DNA of 18,520 nucleotides, taken from Saccoglossus kowalevskii. Its lineage: Eukaryota; Hemichordata; Enteropneusta; Harrimaniidae. Shown here in pieces: positions 17,301-18,520 of the stretch. The stretch lies in assembly GCF_000003605.2 (NCBI RefSeq), contig NW_003143804.1:91761-110280 (forward strand). Direction: 5' to 3'. Below the pieces are notes generated by a model that saw only the letters and a program-made list of their open reading frames with translations, was not told the origin of the DNA and ran no database searches. Position 1 is the stretch's first letter. The number at the start of each line of letters is the position of its first letter. The translations under genes and the position numbers were made by a program.

Positions 17301-18073
17301 ATTCCCATGATGTATCCTTGGAAGGAAAAAATGTATAATAATAAGGTTATTACGAGGATACCTCAAAGTATGCACTCAGACAGTCCACCGCCGCATCAAC
17401 CTCCGCTGCACGTCGGTCGATACTGCGCTGTACTGTCTTTGTGCATACTTTGAGATAACCTCATAATAACCTCATAATATGAGAATACTACAACATACAG
17501 CGTATGCTCTGAGACACTGCAGTTGAGTCAAAGCATATATACAATGCTTGCTGATTGGTCCAACTGTTAGTATTGGGTAGCCAATCAGGCACATTCTTAT
17601 AAGTAGCTTTGCATAGACTCTGACACTCTGCCATGGTTCACTATACCTTCTTCCTTCATATCCAAGTTTTCTACAGTTTCATCAATAGACAATGCTCTTT
17701 CATGGCCTGGACATAATCGTGGTAATCTCTTTGGTGATGTGTTCTCATGACCAGTGGATTCCATGCTGCTTTTTTCTTGTGTATTGTCATTGTGGGGTGA
17801 GTTGTCATTATCAGATGTGCTGTCACTGTGAGGTGACTTATTCCCTTGGGGTGTGCTGTCACTGTGGGGTGACTTATTCCCTTGGGGTATGCTGTCACTG
17901 TGGGGTGACTTTTTCCCTTGGGGTATGCTGTCACTGTGGGGTGTGTTGTTACTGTGTGATAAATTGTCATCTAGGGGAGAATCGTTGGTAGCATTTACAC
18001 CAAGCATCATCTGTTCTTCAGAGATTTCTGAATAGTCTATCCCGTCATCAGGAAATTCCTCTCCTAAGCATTG
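14073..18073 (-). CDS. RECQL4: RECQL4-type ATP-dependent DNA helicase Q4, C-terminal part (5 exons)
   Basis: Joining 18073-17647, 16892-16590, 15984-15798, 14776-14596 and 14306-14073 gives 1332 nt: 443 codons plus a stop, with every junction phase compatible. Matches to RECQL4 run through the whole length: CPGHERAL, TLLCYLELHPQQWLENL, EFPVV-x5-MGW, LQWN, VFVEFSDISFHFRSPGDLT, CDFLAGRV, and IARIFHGIESPCYPAKVWGR near the C-terminus. This is the RecQ4-specific zinc-binding and C-terminal region after the helicase core. RECQL4 unwinds DNA and supports replication initiation and repair. The Sld2-like N-terminus and helicase motifs must lie right of 18520. Introns here are 289-1021 bp, whereas human RECQL4 introns are unusually short. 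Confidence 0.95.
14596..14776 (-). CDS. RECQL4: RECQL4 exon d
   Basis: The exon is 181 nt, with the acceptor CTATTTTCAG and the donor GTGAGTATA. AG+C gives Ser; the exon reads VSFSDYWHCSDD, then RSEKLKGMLREYFERQ, a variable linker, and MQLQ. Human has HSVAF, RSTRLKDLLGRYFEEE, a longer acidic linker and RLQDWEDQ. It ends in phase 0. The open reading frame upstream of the acceptor (to about 14955) shows no family similarity and is intron. Confidence 0.92.
14777..15797. other. RECQL4 intron between exons c and d
   Basis: AT-rich intron of 1021 bp. The only notable site is CAAGATGGCCGCCA at 14966-14979, a YY1-like motif. No repeat array or coding sequence was recognised. Confidence 0.6.
15798..15984 (-). 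CDS. RECQL4: RECQL4 exon c
   Basis: The exon is 187 nt, with the acceptor TGTATTTACAG and the donor GTGAGC. It encodes GRPIGGKSGVFVEFSDISFH, then FRSPGDLTDDELDGVCDFLA and a helical GRVKSQEKAELYQLQ stretch. Human RECQL4 has the near-identical pattern [20 protein letters not shown]. It ends in phase 2 (AG). Confidence 0.96.
16365..16540. mobile_element. Fold-back element with GGAATTTATTTTCGCTGA-type arms
   Basis: The left arm contains GCTGGAATTTATTTTCGCTG (16379-16398). The right arm at 16513-16534 is its inverted copy with two or three differences. Related direct copies occur between them at 16422-16440 and 16484-16502. It lies in the intron between RECQL4 exons c and b. It is probably a short non-autonomous element or its remnant. 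Confidence 0.6.
16590..16892 (-). CDS. RECQL4: RECQL4 exon b
   Basis: The exon is 303 nt, with the acceptor TTTTTTACAG and the donor GTAATAC. The junction G+GA gives Gly, then VATLLCYLELHPQQWLENL, a Cys-rich stretch with CYGGPKQL and CPPLAAAIAF, then IEFPVVEVASSMGW and LRQLQWNNEAVS. The human equivalents are TLLCYLELHPHHWLELL, CPGGPAQL, CPPLAV and LQWD. It ends in phase 1. Confidence 0.95.
17338..17478. mobile_element. Fold-back (inverted-repeat) element in a RECQL4 intron
   Basis: The arms at 17338-17384 and 17432-17478 are inverted copies matching at about 40 of 47 positions, with a perfect CTCAAAGTATGCAC core. The 47-nt loop is strikingly GC-rich (CCACCGCCGCATCAACC...) within an AT-rich intron. 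It is probably a MITE or fold-back; I see no clear target duplication. Confidence 0.7.
17647..18073 (-). CDS. RECQL4: RECQL4 exon a (zinc-binding segment with coding minisatellite)
   Basis: The exon is 427 nt. It follows the acceptor GATGATTATAG and opens QCLGEEFPDDGIDYSEISEE. An in-frame TAG lies immediately upstream, so coding does not extend left of the acceptor. The middle is a low-complexity Ser/Pro/His/Asp repeat. The end, LPRLCPGHERALSIDETV then LDMKEEG, matches the human segment around CMGHERAL, which belongs to the RecQ4 zinc-binding domain; the Cys and His are conserved. It ends in phase 1 before GTATAGTG. The acceptor is a prediction and the upstream exon is unseen. Confidence 0.88.
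17785..17952 (-). repeat. 36-bp in-frame coding minisatellite inside RECQL4
   Basis: Units start at 17785, 17821, 17857, 17893 and 17929, exactly 36 bp apart. They encode 12-residue repeats of the type SPHSDSTPQGNK, with the edge copies degenerating to NSPHNDN and LSHSNN. The period is a multiple of three, so copy-number change keeps the frame. It occupies the variable insert just before the conserved CPGHERAL segment. Confidence 0.93.
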
Positions 18074-18183
18074 CTATAATCATCAATATAGAAAGGTTAC
18101 TTAGCAACAGTAATTAAGGGTCAACTGCCGTTGAAGTACAGAATGAATATACACAGGATAACACGTTAAGATATACTGGCTTT

Positions 18184-18520
18184 AGACATTTAAACAACTT
18201 CTAGACAAATGTATATATCAACTGTAAACAGCACCTAGACAGATGTAACCGACTGTAGACATGTAAACAGCATCCTAGACAGATGTATATACTAACTCTA
18301 AACATGTAAACAACACCTAAACAGCTGTATATACCAACTTAGACATGTAAACAACACCTAGACAGATGTATATACCGACTGTAGACATGTAAACAGCACC
18401 TAACAGCTGTATATACCAACTTAGACATGTAAACAACACCTAGACAGATGTATATACCAACTGTAGACATGTAAACAGCACCTAGACAGATGTGAACACA
18501 CCTAGACAGATGTATATACT
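18184..18520. repeat. 40-42-bp minisatellite with dimeric higher-order structure (runs off the right edge)
   Basis: About eight units begin ACATGTAAACA and continue CACCTAGACAG, ATGTATATACC, AACTGTAG. From about 18306 two subtypes alternate: about 40-41 bp with CAGCTG and ...CTTAG, and 42 bp with CAGATG and ...CTGTAG, giving a dimer of about 82 bp. The array lies in the RECQL4 intron upstream of exon a; its right end is cut by the window. Confidence 0.9.

Noticed and set aside
17692-18035. Plus-strand Cys-rich frames opposite the RECQL4 repeat (MLSLWGDLFPWG-like)
   Set aside because: They are the antisense of the coding minisatellite in RECQL4 exon a.

Overview
This is an AT-rich animal nuclear window from an invertebrate. 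I lean towards a lophotrochozoan such as a mollusc or brachiopod, but only weakly. It has introns of 0.3-2.7 kb, clean GT-AG splice sites, many short interspersed elements, and two conserved eukaryotic genes, both on the minus strand. There is no sign of prokaryotic or organellar content.

Right part (14073-18520): the 3' end of a RECQL4-type DNA helicase gene. Five exons (18073-17647, 16892-16590, 15984-15798, 14776-14596 and 14306-14073) join in frame into 443 codons plus a stop. They cover the RecQ4-specific region after the helicase core; the core itself lies beyond the right edge. The first of these exons carries an in-frame 36-bp coding minisatellite.

Middle (11156-14072): about 2.9 kb between the genes. 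It holds the expected RECQL4 3' end, a run of G tracts, a CRE-plus-TATA promoter-like pair on the minus strand, a decayed second copy of a MITE, and the WWOX 5' flank.

Left part (1-11155): WWOX, the tandem-WW-domain short-chain dehydrogenase/reductase. Seven exons (11155-11052, 8347-8283, 7350-7293, 6839-6661, 5452-5251, 3103-2918 and 637-379) give exactly 351 codons. The only part missing is the final exon of about 60 codons, left of position 1. Exon lengths match the human gene closely, except that the equivalents of human exons 5 and 6 are one exon here. One intron has a GC-AG donor.

The introns are rich in repeats: a 5'-truncated LINE of about 2.4 kb whose tail ends 18 bases from the exon 2 acceptor; a 30-bp minisatellite of 11 copies; a roughly 1-kb AT-rich array with a 93-bp higher-order period; a TA-flanked MITE; a TTAA-flanked fold-back; and two fold-backs in RECQL4 introns. 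I see no CRISPR array, tRNA, rRNA or novel multi-gene system. The points most worth attention are the LINE landing inside the intron 1 acceptor region, the GC-AG intron, the TISU-like start codon and the RECQL4 coding minisatellite.
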